From Flavobacteriaceae bacterium UBA5079 (GTDB taxonomy: Bacteria; Bacteroidota; Bacteroidia; Flavobacteriales; Flavobacteriaceae): DNA of 11,210 bases. Each line of letters opens with the position of its first letter. The first letter of the stretch is position 1. Below, piece after piece: positions 1-7,065 of the stretch. The notes under the pieces were generated by a model. The model saw only the letters and a program-made list of their open reading frames with translations, was not told the origin of the DNA and ran no database searches. Position numbers and translations under genes: made by a program. The stretch lies in assembly GCA_002414705.1 (NCBI GenBank), contig DIAL01000152.1, positions 1,603 through 12,812 of the forward strand, written 5' to 3'.

Positions 1-33
1 GAACGAACAAATTGTATCGAGAAGAAATTATGA
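1..33 (+). CDS. 3' end of an upstream gene, probably paaC (partial)
   Basis: One + frame is open from the first base and ends in TGA at 31-33, giving a tail ERTNCIEKKL. The TGA overlaps the ATG of paaD (30-32) as ATGA, the classic arrangement of translationally coupled genes. In paa operons the gene before paaD is normally paaC, the structural subunit of the phenylacetyl-CoA epoxidase, so paaC is the natural guess from context. The ten visible residues are too few to recognise the family, and the tail does not obviously match the PaaC C-termini I remember. Confidence 0.35.
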   Translation, partial: ERTNCIEKKL

Positions 34-530
34 CAACAATAGAACAACATATTGATCCAATACTGATATCAATTCTTGAAAAAGTTTCCGATCCAGAAAT
101 TCCTGTTTTATCTATTATGGATATGGGTGTCGTTCGTTCTGCTATTATAGAAAACGATCTAGTTAAAGTTCAAATTACACCAACTTATAGTGGCTGTCCT
201 GCTATGGACGTCATTGGAGATGATATAAAAGCAGCCTTAAAAATTGCTGGTTATAACTCGGAAATAGAATTAATTTTAGCGCCAGCTTGGACAACGGATT
301 GGATAACTCCAAGAGGTAGAAAAGCATTGGAAGATTATGGCATTGCAGCTCCTTTAAGTGAAGAAGCTGATAAAGACGCACTTTTAGGAAATAAAAAAAT
401 TGTAAAATGTACTAATTGTGGATCAACAAATACACGGTTAGTTAGTCAGTTTGGTTCAACAGCATGTAAAGCACAATTTCAGTGCGACGATTGTCAAGAA
501 CCATTCGATTATTTTAAATGTTTAAAATAA
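30..530 (+). CDS. paaD: Phenylacetyl-CoA epoxidase accessory protein PaaD
   Basis: Cytosolic 166-residue protein of the PaaABCDE ring-epoxidising system, thought to help assemble the metal centre of the monooxygenase. Residues about 8-100 form a DUF59/MIP18-like iron-sulfur assembly domain, with the DPEIPVLSI segment and the conserved Cys56 in SGCPAMD. The C-terminus is a zinc-ribbon-like region with CxxC pairs at C127/C130 and C152/C155, plus C146 and C164. The ending FGSTACKA...EPFDYFKC is typical of PaaD. A TTG at 12 is in frame and would add six residues, but ATG 30 is preferred because it matches the family N-terminus and overlaps the upstream stop as ATGA. Length and motifs are normal for the family. 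Confidence 0.93.
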   Translation: MTTIEQHIDPILISILEKVSDPEIPVLSIMDMGVVRSAIIENDLVKVQITPTYSGCPAMDVIGDDIKAALKIAGYNSEIELILAPAWTTDWITPRGRKALEDYGIAAPLSEEADKDALLGNKKIVKCTNCGSTNTRLVSQFGSTACKAQFQCDDCQEPFDYFKCLK

Positions 531-531
531 A

Positions 532-559
532 TGTCATTTTGAGTGAAACGAAGAATCTC
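532..559 (+). repeat. Dispersed repeat, copy 1 (TGTCATT type)
   Basis: A 28-base element starts two bases after the paaD stop and sits in the 81-base gap before paaG. It begins TGTCATTTTGAG and ends CGAAGAATCTC. The same pattern recurs at 1399, 2625, 8711 (truncated) and 9774 in the same orientation. ATTTT (536-540) can pair with AGAAT (552-556). The family resembles short repeats I recall from many Bacteroidetes genomes. The remaining bases to 611 are AT-rich, with no clear promoter or terminator. Confidence 0.75.
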
Positions 560-611
560 TTAAAGAAGATTGTGTAATCGTTTTGTTAATAAATGAAATT
601 AAAAATAGGGT

Positions 612-1397
612 ATGAGCAATAATTCAATTCTACTAAAAATTGAAAACAATATAGCAACTATAACACTTAACAGACCAGAAGTGTTTAATAGTTTTAATCG
701 CGAAATGGCACTTCAACTTCAAGACATTTTGGATGCTTGTGAAAAAGATGATAACGTTCGCGCTATGGTTTTAACAGGTAACGGTAAAGCCTTTTGTGCT
801 GGTCAAGATTTAAAAGAAGTCACCAGTCCTGAATTGAATCCAGGATTTAAAAAAATTCTTGAAGAGCATTACAACCCTATCATTACCCGTATCAGACATA
901 TTGGAAAACCAATAATAGGTGCTATTAACGGTGCGGCAGCTGGAGCAGGAGCCAATATTGCATTAGCGTGTGATGTGGTTGTAGCACATGAAAAAGTGAT
1001 TTTTATTCAAGCATTTAGTTTAATTGGCTTAATTCCAGATAGTGCAGGAACCTTCTTTTTACCAAGATTAATTGGATTCCAAAAAGCATCCGCTTTAGCT
1101 ATGTTAGGCGATAAAATACCTGCCGAAGAAGCTGAAAGGTTAGGTATGATTTATAAAGTATTTTCAATCGAAACTTTTGAAGAAGAAGTCCATGAATTAG
1201 CTTTAAAAATGGCGAATATGCCAACAAAAGCCTTGGGTTTAATTAAGAAAAGTTTAAATCAATCGTTAACCAATAATTTAGAACAGCAATTAGCTTTAGA
1301 ATCTAAATATCAAATAGAAGCAGCAAGTACAGAAGATTATGCTGAAGGTGTTACAGCTTTTATGGAAAAACGTAAGCCAGAATTTAAAGGGAAATAA
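612..1397 (+). CDS. paaG: 1,2-epoxyphenylacetyl-CoA isomerase PaaG
   Basis: Crotonase-superfamily enzyme of 261 residues, very similar end to end to E. coli PaaG as I recall it. It isomerises ring-1,2-epoxyphenylacetyl-CoA to the seven-membered oxepin-CoA and also shifts double bonds in later intermediates. Visible family features are the N-terminal LNRPEVFNSFN, the first oxyanion-hole segment FCAGQDL (61-67), the second GAAAGAGA (107-114), and LIPDSAGT with the catalytic Asp at 143, matching E. coli Asp136. The ending EGVTAFMEKRKPEFKGK is the usual crotonase tail. The Glu pair of true hydratases is absent, which favours isomerase over PaaF. It lies 81 bases after paaD, behind a repeat, in the same apparent operon. 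The ATG start fits family alignment; no Shine-Dalgarno is seen, as usual in Bacteroidetes. Confidence 0.92.
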   Translation: MSNNSILLKIENNIATITLNRPEVFNSFNREMALQLQDILDACEKDDNVRAMVLTGNGKAFCAGQDLKEVTSPELNPGFKKILEEHYNPIITRIRHIGKPIIGAINGAAAGAGANIALACDVVVAHEKVIFIQAFSLIGLIPDSAGTFFLPRLIGFQKASALAMLGDKIPAEEAERLGMIYKVFSIETFEEEVHELALKMANMPTKALGLIKKSLNQSLTNNLEQQLALESKYQIEAASTEDYAEGVTAFMEKRKPEFKGK

Positions 1398-1398
1398 T

Positions 1399-1426
1399 TG
1401 TCTTTCAGAGTAAAGCGAAGAATCTC
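1399..1426 (+). repeat. Dispersed repeat, copy 2 (TGTCATT type)
   Basis: A 28-base copy starts two bases after the paaG stop: TGTCTTTCAGAG at the left and GCGAAGAATCTC at the right. It fills more than half of the 50-base gap between paaG and paaH. The A-to-T change in the left arm leaves TTC/GAA pairing possible but loses the outermost pair seen in other copies. Confidence 0.75.
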
Positions 1427-1447
1427 ACCAAAAGAGAAATATTTAAT

Positions 1448-2623
1448 ATGAATATAGGAGTAATAGGAAGTGGAACAATGGGAAGCGGTATTGCACAAGT
1501 TGCTGCAACGTCTGGTTGTCAAGTTAAAATATACGATACCAATCAAGCAGCTTTAGATAAAGCTAAGGACGCTTTAGATAAGATACTATCACGATTAATT
1601 GAAAAAGGACGAATAGATTCCGAAGAAAAAAATAGAATTCAATCTAATATTTCTTATGTTAATAACCTCATAGATTTATCAGATTCAAATCTGACCATAG
1701 AGGCTATTGTCGAAAATTTGGAGATTAAGAAAAAAGTGTTTTCTGAATTAGAAGGTTATGTGTCCGACGATTGTATCATTGCCTCAAATACGTCCAGTTT
1801 ATCAATAGCATCAATAGCGGCTTCATTAAAAAATCCAAAACGATGTGTTGGAATTCATTTTTTTAATCCAGCACCATTAATGAAATTGGTTGAGGTTATT
1901 CCAGCCATTCAAACATCCTACGAAACTTTAGAAACATCCATAGATACCATTGCAAGTTGGAACAAAACTGTAGCAGTAGCAAAAGATACACCAGGATTTA
2001 TTGTAAATCGTGTAGCGCGACCATTTTATGGTGAGGCCTTACGAATTTATGAAGAAGGCATTGCCGATTTTGCAATAATAGATTCTGCTATGAAAGATAT
2101 TGGAGGTTTCAGAATGGGACCTTTTGAACTCATGGATTTTATTGGAAATGACGTAAACTATACCGTAACCGAAACCGTGTTTACTGCCTTTTATTTCGAT
2201 CCAAGATATAAACCGTCATTCACCCAAAAACGATTTGCAGAAGCTGGTTATTTGGGAAGAAAATCAGGAATAGGATATTATGAATATGATGAAAATGGAA
2301 AAATAATAGAGAATAAGGGTGTCACGTCGAGCGCAGCTGAAACGTCTATTAAACAACAAATCTTCGACAGGGTATTAGTTATGCTTATCAATGAAGCTGC
2401 AGATGCCTTATTCTTAAATATCGCATCGGCAGAGGATATTGATAACGCCATGACCAAAGGTGTTAATTATCCAAAAGGCTTATTAGCTTGGGCAGATGAA
2501 AAAAGCATTAATTGGTGTGTTTCTAAATTGGATGAGATGTATACTGAATACCATGAAGATAGATATAGATGTTCCCCATTATTGCGTAAAATGAATAAAG
2601 AAAATAAAACATTTTTTAATTAA
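1448..2623 (+). CDS. paaH: 3-hydroxyadipyl-CoA dehydrogenase PaaH
   Basis: NAD-dependent 3-hydroxyacyl-CoA dehydrogenase of 391 residues, oxidising 3-hydroxyadipyl-CoA to 3-oxoadipyl-CoA in the lower paa pathway. The N-terminal Rossmann domain (1-180) opens with GSGTMG (7-12). The catalytic set Ser116, His137, Glu149 and Asn187 keeps the exact spacing of the human enzyme (S137, H158, E170, N208). A first C-terminal helical domain begins at DTPGFIVNR (about 180-280) and contains MGPFELMDFIG and GYLGRKSGIGYYEY. A second one (about 305-390) includes NEAADAL and the GVNYPKGL segment. The duplicated C-terminal domain fits PaaH/FadB-like dimers, although E. coli PaaH is longer (475). It lies between paaG and paaI with 50- and 43-base gaps, each carrying a repeat copy. 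Confidence 0.93.
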   Translation: MNIGVIGSGTMGSGIAQVAATSGCQVKIYDTNQAALDKAKDALDKILSRLIEKGRIDSEEKNRIQSNISYVNNLIDLSDSNLTIEAIVENLEIKKKVFSELEGYVSDDCIIASNTSSLSIASIAASLKNPKRCVGIHFFNPAPLMKLVEVIPAIQTSYETLETSIDTIASWNKTVAVAKDTPGFIVNRVARPFYGEALRIYEEGIADFAIIDSAMKDIGGFRMGPFELMDFIGNDVNYTVTETVFTAFYFDPRYKPSFTQKRFAEAGYLGRKSGIGYYEYDENGKIIENKGVTSSAAETSIKQQIFDRVLVMLINEAADALFLNIASAEDIDNAMTKGVNYPKGLLAWADEKSINWCVSKLDEMYTEYHEDRYRCSPLLRKMNKENKTFFN

Positions 2624-2624
2624 T

Positions 2625-2652
2625 TGTCATTCAGAGCAAAGCGAAGAATCTT
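2625..2652 (+). repeat. Dispersed repeat, copy 3 (TGTCATT type)
   Basis: A 28-base copy starts two bases after the paaH stop: TGTCATTCAGAGCAAAGCGA followed by AGAATCTT. It occupies most of the 43-base gap before paaI. The arms ATTC (2629-2632) and GAAT (2646-2649) are inverted complements. Its first 20 bases are identical to the truncated copy at 8711. Confidence 0.78.
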
Positions 2653-2666
2653 AATACGAAAATCCC

Positions 2667-3077
2667 ATGCCTTTAATCGGAGATCAAATACCACATAAAA
2701 TGTTAAGCCAAGATGCATATAGTTCTTGGTTAGGAATTGAGATTCTAGAATGCGAAATTGGCCGTTGTAAAGTCGGTATGACTATAAGAAAAGACATGCT
2801 AAATAGTATGAATAAGGCGCATGGTGGAATCAGCTATTCATTAGCCGATACTGCTTTTGGTTTTTCTTCAAATACGCATGGAAAATATGCCGTTTCTATT
2901 GAAACGAGTATCAATCATATAGTAGCATTGAATGAAGGCGATTATATAGTTGCTGAATCCGTAATAGAATCCGTAAAGAACAAACTAGGCTTTAATATTA
3001 TTGAAGTCAAACGAGGTGACGAGTTAGTCGCGCTTTTTAAAGGTGTCGTATATCGAACCAGCAAAGATTGGGAATAA
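2667..3077 (+). CDS. paaI: Acyl-CoA thioesterase PaaI
   Basis: Hotdog-fold thioesterase of 136 residues. PaaI hydrolyses ring-hydroxylated or epoxidised phenylacetyl-CoA, relieving CoA trapping and the toxicity of the epoxide when downstream steps stall. The family signature is clear: AHGGISYSLADTAFGF, with His52, Gly53 and Gly54, and the catalytic Asp at 61, the same number as in E. coli PaaI. Asn69 in SSNTHG follows as expected. The C-terminal strand VALFKGVVYRTSK matches the family ending. The first 15 residues are variable. It sits directly after paaH, 43 bases downstream across a repeat, and is followed by the metallopeptidase gene after 44 bases. Confidence 0.92.
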   Translation: MPLIGDQIPHKMLSQDAYSSWLGIEILECEIGRCKVGMTIRKDMLNSMNKAHGGISYSLADTAFGFSSNTHGKYAVSIETSINHIVALNEGDYIVAESVIESVKNKLGFNIIEVKRGDELVALFKGVVYRTSKDWE

Positions 3078-3121
3078 AAGAAGAAACAAACAGGAGTATC
3101 AACTAATATAAGTGTCTAAAT

Positions 3122-3982
3122 ATGAAATGGCAAGGTAGAAGACAAAGCAGTAACGTTGAAGATCGCAGAGGTATGGGTTCCAAAGGGAAGCTTGTAGCCG
3201 GTGGAGGAATTGTAGCTGTTGTAGTAATTCTTCTTCAACTTTTTGGAGGAGAAACCGGACAACAAATTGCACCTATTTTAGAGCAAATAAACCAAGGAGT
3301 TTCAACACAACAATTAGAGCAAAGAGAGCTGACTGCTCAAGAAAAAGAAGTTGGGAGTTTTGTAGCTACAGTTCTAGCTGATACCGAAGATGTTTGGAAT
3401 CAAATTTTCAGAGAGAATAATCTTGGCAATTATCAAGAACCTACCATGGTTTTATTTACAGATGCAGTAACAAGCGGTTGTGGAAATGCCAGTTCAGCAT
3501 CTGGACCTTTTTATTGTCCAGCTGATCAAAAACTATATATGGATTTGGTGTTTTTTGATGAGTTGAAAACCCGTTTTGGAGCCAAAGGAGGCGATTTTGC
3601 TACTGCTTATGTTACAGCACATGAAATTGGACATCATATCCAAACCTTACTAGGAACATCTAATAAAGTAAGACAGTTACAACAACAAACAAATAAAACG
3701 GAAGGTAATAAACTTTCCGTTGCTCAAGAACTTCAAGCCGATTTTTACGCAGGCGTTTGGGCACATCACAATAAAAAATATTTAGAAGAAGGCGATATAG
3801 AAGAGGCTTTAAGCGCAGCCAATGCGGTAGGAGATGATGCAATTCAAAGAAGAGTTCGAGGTGATGTTACTCCAGATTCTTTCACTCATGGAACATCAGA
3901 ACAACGCATGTTTTGGTTTATGAAAGGGTTTAAAACGGGGGACATCAGACAAGGAGATACCTTCTCCGCAATTTTAAATTAG
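3122..3982 (+). CDS. ypfJ: YpfJ-family neutral zinc metallopeptidase, membrane-anchored
   Basis: 286-residue protein of the YpfJ/putative neutral zinc metallopeptidase family (Pfam Zn_peptidase); E. coli YpfJ has 287. The N-terminus MKWQGRRQSSNVEDRRG is the family start. A single hydrophobic segment (about 24-42) follows and should anchor the protein with the catalytic domain outside the cytoplasm. The zinc motif is HEIGH at 167-171, with a probable third ligand Glu203 in AQELQADFYAGVWAHH. Cys120 and Cys132 may form a disulfide. C-terminal GTSEQRMFWFMKGF is typical. Its substrate is unknown. It has no known role in phenylacetate breakdown, yet it lies between paaI and paaJ on the same strand. 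Identification of the family is firm; function is not. Confidence 0.9.
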   Translation: MKWQGRRQSSNVEDRRGMGSKGKLVAGGGIVAVVVILLQLFGGETGQQIAPILEQINQGVSTQQLEQRELTAQEKEVGSFVATVLADTEDVWNQIFRENNLGNYQEPTMVLFTDAVTSGCGNASSASGPFYCPADQKLYMDLVFFDELKTRFGAKGGDFATAYVTAHEIGHHIQTLLGTSNKVRQLQQQTNKTEGNKLSVAQELQADFYAGVWAHHNKKYLEEGDIEEALSAANAVGDDAIQRRVRGDVTPDSFTHGTSEQRMFWFMKGFKTGDIRQGDTFSAILN

Positions 3983-3996
3983 TGAAAGCGCTTAAT
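3983..3996. promoter_or_regulatory. Palindromic site TGAAAGCGCTTAAT, possible operator
   Basis: Directly after the ypfJ stop lies a sequence centred on the 8-base palindrome AAGCGCTT. A perfect 14-base version, TTAAAGCGCTTTAA, occurs at 8746. The central CG and A/T flanks resemble LacI-family and CcpA-type operators. It lies 124 bases before paaJ. No regulator gene is in the window, so a regulatory role is only inferred; chance is possible in AT-rich DNA. Confidence 0.3.
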
Positions 3997-4063
3997 TTGT
4001 TAAACTTTATATAAGTAGTAACATGTTGAGATTTTTAAAATAAGAATAATTAAAAAAAACAAA

Positions 4064-4100
4064 CTCCCTTTCCGAGCCTGTGCTGAACGCAGTCGAAGTA
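4064..4100 (+). repeat. Dispersed repeat of a second type, CCGAGCCTGTGCTGAAC
   Basis: In the 137-base gap between ypfJ and paaJ lies a GC-richer stretch in otherwise AT-rich DNA: CTCCCTTTCCGAGCCTGTG, then CTGAACGCAGTCGAAGTA. CTGTG/CGCAG (with one wobble pair) could form a five-base-pair stem around CTGAA. I recall near-identical intergenic sequences in flavobacterial genomes. It is the only copy in this window, so repeat status rests on memory. The rest of the gap is AT-rich with an A8 run and no strong promoter match. Confidence 0.5.
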
Positions 4101-4119
4101 GAATGGGTTAAAGATAGGA

Positions 4120-5334
4120 ATGAAAGAAGCATATATAATAGACGGATTAAGAACACCAATCGGCAGTTATCAAGGTACTTTGTCGGCTGTTCGTACAGAC
4201 GATTTAGCAGCATTGGTTATTGAAGAACTCGTAAAACGAAATCCAAGCATCCCACACGAGGCTTATGACGATGTAATTTTAGGTTGTGCCAATCAAGCTG
4301 GTGAAGATAATCGTAACGTAGCAAGAATGGCTTCTCTTTTAGCTGGATTACCATATACCGTTCCTGGTGAAACCGTTAACAGGTTATGTAGTTCTGGATT
4401 ATCAGCCATTATTCACGCAAATAGAGCAATTAAAGCTGGAGATGGCGATTTGTTTATTTCAGGAGGCGTTGAAAACATGACACGCGGACCATACGTTATC
4501 GCAAAACCATCCAAAGGTTTTGGAACCGATGCTAAAATGTACGATTCTAGTTTTGGCTGGCGTTTTATTAATCCCAAAATGCAAAAAATGTTTGGAACTG
4601 ATGGCATGGGACAAACCGCTGAAAATCTTGTAGAGAAATACAATATCTCTCGGGAAGATCAAGATCAATTTGCGTATTGGAGTCAAATGAAAGCTACAAA
4701 AGCACAAGAAAACGGTCGATTGGCAAAAGAAATACTAACAGTTGAAATTCCTCAACGCAAAAAAGATCCCATTCAATTTTCAAAAGATGAGTTTGTAAAA
4801 CCCAATACGTCATTAGCAGTTTTAGGAAAATTACGTGGCGCTTTTAAAGCTGAAGGTGGTAGCGTAACAGCCGGAAATTCATCTGGGTTAAATGATGGAG
4901 CAGCAGCAACTATTATTGCATCTGAAGATGCTGTTAAAAAATACAATTTAAAACCATTAGCACGAATCGTGAGTTCTGCAGTGGTAGGAGTAGAACCAAG
5001 AATTATGGGAATAGGACCTGTTGAAGCTTCTAATAAAGCATTGGAAAAAGCAGGTTTAACTATGGACGACATGGACATCATTGAACTAAACGAAGCATTC
5101 GCTGCTCAAGCATTAGCATGTACGCGTGCTTGGGGAATTGCCGATAATGATCCAAGACTAAACCCAAATGGAGGCTCCATTGCCATTGGCCATCCGCTTG
5201 GTGTTACTGGAACTAGAATTACGTATTCAGCAGCTTTGGAGTTGATTGAACAGAATAAAAAATATGCTTTAATTACTATGTGTATTGGTGTTGGTCAAGG
5301 GTATGCTGCAATAATTGAAAATGTAAATTTATAA
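4120..5334 (+). CDS. paaJ: 3-oxoadipyl-CoA / 3-oxo-5,6-dehydrosuberyl-CoA thiolase PaaJ
   Basis: Thiolase of 404 residues. In the paa pathway it acts twice: cleaving 3-oxo-5,6-dehydrosuberyl-CoA made by PaaZ, and finally 3-oxoadipyl-CoA to succinyl-CoA and acetyl-CoA. The catalytic residues are all present: acyl-accepting Cys90 in NRLCSSGLSA, His358 in IAIGHPLG, and Cys388 in MCIGVGQG. Other signatures are GGVENMTRGPYV, the dimer-loop GTDGMGQTAENL, and LNEAFAAQALA. The start MKEAYIIDGLRTPIGSYQG and the segments around it match PaaJ/PcaF rather than acetoacetyl-CoA thiolase. It follows a 137-base gap with a palindrome and a repeat, so it could begin a separate transcript, though no clear promoter is visible. 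Confidence 0.93.
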   Translation: MKEAYIIDGLRTPIGSYQGTLSAVRTDDLAALVIEELVKRNPSIPHEAYDDVILGCANQAGEDNRNVARMASLLAGLPYTVPGETVNRLCSSGLSAIIHANRAIKAGDGDLFISGGVENMTRGPYVIAKPSKGFGTDAKMYDSSFGWRFINPKMQKMFGTDGMGQTAENLVEKYNISREDQDQFAYWSQMKATKAQENGRLAKEILTVEIPQRKKDPIQFSKDEFVKPNTSLAVLGKLRGAFKAEGGSVTAGNSSGLNDGAAATIIASEDAVKKYNLKPLARIVSSAVVGVEPRIMGIGPVEASNKALEKAGLTMDDMDIIELNEAFAAQALACTRAWGIADNDPRLNPNGGSIAIGHPLGVTGTRITYSAALELIEQNKKYALITMCIGVGQGYAAIIENVNL

Positions 5335-5338
5335 TTAA

Positions 5339-5367
5339 TGTCACCACAAGCAAAGTTGAGAGGTCTC
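5339..5367 (+). repeat. Dispersed repeat, variant copy (TGTCACC...GGTCTC)
   Basis: A 29-base element begins five bases after the paaJ stop: TGTCACCACAAGCAAAG, then TTGAGAGGTCTC. It shares TGTCA, AGCAAAG and the TCTC ending with the copies at 1399-9774, but its arms read ACC (5343-5345) and GGT (5362-5364) instead of ATT and AAT. The paired change keeps complementarity. It lies in the 109-base gap between paaJ and paaZ. Confidence 0.6.
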
Positions 5368-5399
5368 AATTACAAACGATCAATAAAATACAACATTAT

Positions 5400-5413
5400 G
5401 TTTTCGTGAAAAC
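5400..5413. other. Short inverted repeat GTTTTC-GT-GAAAAC
   Basis: A perfect 6-base inverted repeat with a 2-base centre lies 30 bases before paaZ. It has no following T-run, so it is not a standard terminator. It may be a protein-binding palindrome, part of a degenerate repeat, or chance. Confidence 0.3.
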
Positions 5414-5443
5414 GGAAGTCTTATTAAATGAGGTAAAAAGTTT

Positions 5444-6973
5444 ATGAAAAAAATACAACACTACGTTCAAGGAAGTTGGACAACAGGAAAGGAAGATGGA
5501 ACACCAGTTTATGATGCTATAACAGGCGACATTTTTACAAGTGTTGCTATAGAAGGATTAGATATTCCTGAAATTTTAAATTATGGAAGAACCAAAGGTG
5601 GTGAAGTACTGCGTAAAATGACCTTCCAAGAACGTGGTAATATGCTAAAAAAATTGGCTTTCTACCTAACTAAAAGAAAAGAAGCCTTTTACGAATTAAG
5701 TTACAGAACAGGCGCAACACGTGTGGATAGTTGGATTGATATTGAAGGTGGTTTTGGAAATTTATTCGCAAATGCGTCATTACGTAAACTATTCCCTAAT
5801 CAGTCATATCATGTAGAAGGTGATGCTATTGATTTGTCTCGTGGTGGTCGTTTTATGGCACATCATATTATGGTGCCTAAAAAAGGAGTTGCTGTTCACA
5901 TTAATGCCTTTAACTTCCCAGTTTGGGGCATGCTAGAAAAATGTGCTGTCAATTGGATGGCAGGTGTTCCTGCTGTAGTATTACCAGCGCCTTCATCATC
6001 CTATTTAGCGGAAGCTGTTGCAAAAGAAATTATAGCTTCAGGTATTTTACCAGAAGGTGCTTTACAAATTATTAACGGAACGGTTAAAAATATTTTAGAC
6101 ACTGTTGAATCTCAAGATGTCGTAACCTTTACTGGTTCTGCAGCTACAGGACGTTTATTAAAAGCGCATCCTAGTTTAATAAACGAATCGGTGCCATTCA
6201 CCATGGAAGCCGATTCCTTAAATGCATCTATTTTAGGTGAAGATGCGGTTCCTGGAACACCAGAATTTGATCTTTTTGTAAAAGAAGTTCGTAATGAAAT
6301 GACAGTTAAAGCAGGTCAGAAATGTACCGCAATTAGACGTATTATTGTTCCTGAAAATTTAGTTGAGGATGTTCAAATGGCTTTAAGTAAAGCGTTGGAT
6401 AAAGTCACTATTGGAGATCCAAGATTAAAAGAAGTCCGAATGGGATCTTTAGTGAGTCAGCAACAAGTTCAGGCCGTAAGAGATTCTGTAACCGATTTAG
6501 CAAAAGAAGCACAAATTGTGTACGGCAATTTGGATACAATTGATACCATTGGAGCCGATGCTAAAAAAGGTGCTTTTATAAGTCCTATTTTATTAAGAGC
6601 GGATCACCCATTTCAGAACACAATTGTTCACGAACGTGAAGCATTTGGTCCTGTAAGCACCATTATGCCGTATAAAAATTTAGACGAAGCTATTACATTA
6701 GCGCAAATGGGTAAAGGTTCATTAGTGTCTTCTATTGCCACTAATAATGATAAAATAGCCAAAGAGTATGTGATAAATGCAGCTAGTCACCACGGAAGAA
6801 TCATGGTAATTAATCGCGATATGGCCAAGCAAAGTACAGGACATGGTTCGCCATTACCATATTTGGTACATGGAGGTCCAGGACGAGCTGGAGGTGGCGA
6901 AGAAATGGGAGTGTACGTGGTATTAAGCACTATTTACAACGTACAGCTATTCAAGGTTCACCAACAACAATAA
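5444..6973 (+). CDS. paaZ: PaaZ, aldehyde dehydrogenase part (frameshifted gene, 5' portion)
   Basis: N-terminal part of PaaZ, the bifunctional enzyme that hydrolytically opens oxepin-CoA and oxidises the resulting semialdehyde with NADP. Residues 1-489 align throughout with the E. coli ALDH domain: GSAATG (231-236), catalytic Glu255 in FTMEADSLN, catalytic Cys294 in [11 protein letters not shown], and the end [23 protein letters not shown]. From residue 490 the frame yields a nonsense tail [20 protein letters not shown]. The frame one base back (from 6910) continues the true PaaZ sequence [18 protein letters not shown]. One G is missing after GGA at 6908-6910; restoring it gives one 833-residue protein ending at 7944. 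Oddity: the Lys usually found before the conserved Pro (K-P-A) is Leu180. It follows paaJ by 109 bases. Confidence 0.9.
   Translation: MKKIQHYVQGSWTTGKEDGTPVYDAITGDIFTSVAIEGLDIPEILNYGRTKGGEVLRKMTFQERGNMLKKLAFYLTKRKEAFYELSYRTGATRVDSWIDIEGGFGNLFANASLRKLFPNQSYHVEGDAIDLSRGGRFMAHHIMVPKKGVAVHINAFNFPVWGMLEKCAVNWMAGVPAVVLPAPSSSYLAEAVAKEIIASGILPEGALQIINGTVKNILDTVESQDVVTFTGSAATGRLLKAHPSLINESVPFTMEADSLNASILGEDAVPGTPEFDLFVKEVRNEMTVKAGQKCTAIRRIIVPENLVEDVQMALSKALDKVTIGDPRLKEVRMGSLVSQQQVQAVRDSVTDLAKEAQIVYGNLDTIDTIGADAKKGAFISPILLRADHPFQNTIVHEREAFGPVSTIMPYKNLDEAITLAQMGKGSLVSSIATNNDKIAKEYVINAASHHGRIMVINRDMAKQSTGHGSPLPYLVHGGPGRAGGGEEMGVYVVLSTIYNVQLFKVHQQQ
6905..6913 (+). pseudogene. paaZ: One-base deletion (frameshift point) within paaZ
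   Basis: The reading frame of the ALDH domain is ATG GGA GTG TAC; the homologous protein requires ATG GGA GGT GTA CGT GGT. One G is lost from what should be GGAGGTG. Both sides are highly conserved and the downstream frame has no stop until 7944, so the lesion is either very recent or a sequence error. There is no classical slippery heptamer at this point. Full paaZ spans 5444-7944. Confidence 0.85.
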
Positions 6974-7065
6974 CCGAAATCACAGGAATTTATCAGCAAA
7001 ATGCGGAGTATAAGGAAGCGACACAGCATCCATTTAAATACCATTGGGAAGATATTCAACCTGGT

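Noticed and set aside
532..2652. CRISPR-like array made by the regularly recurring 28-base repeats
   Set aside because: The copies are separated by whole genes, differ in sequence and have no spacer-size spacing.
4413..5081. Several long minus-strand open frames opposite paaJ (up to 102 codons)
   Set aside because: They lie wholly inside the well-supported thiolase gene, show no recognisable domains, and look like the shadow of its codon pattern.
6902..6913. Programmed -1 ribosomal frameshifting in paaZ
   Set aside because: There is no X-XXY-YYZ slippery heptamer and no obvious downstream stem; a lost G in a GG pair is simpler. Kept only as a remote option.
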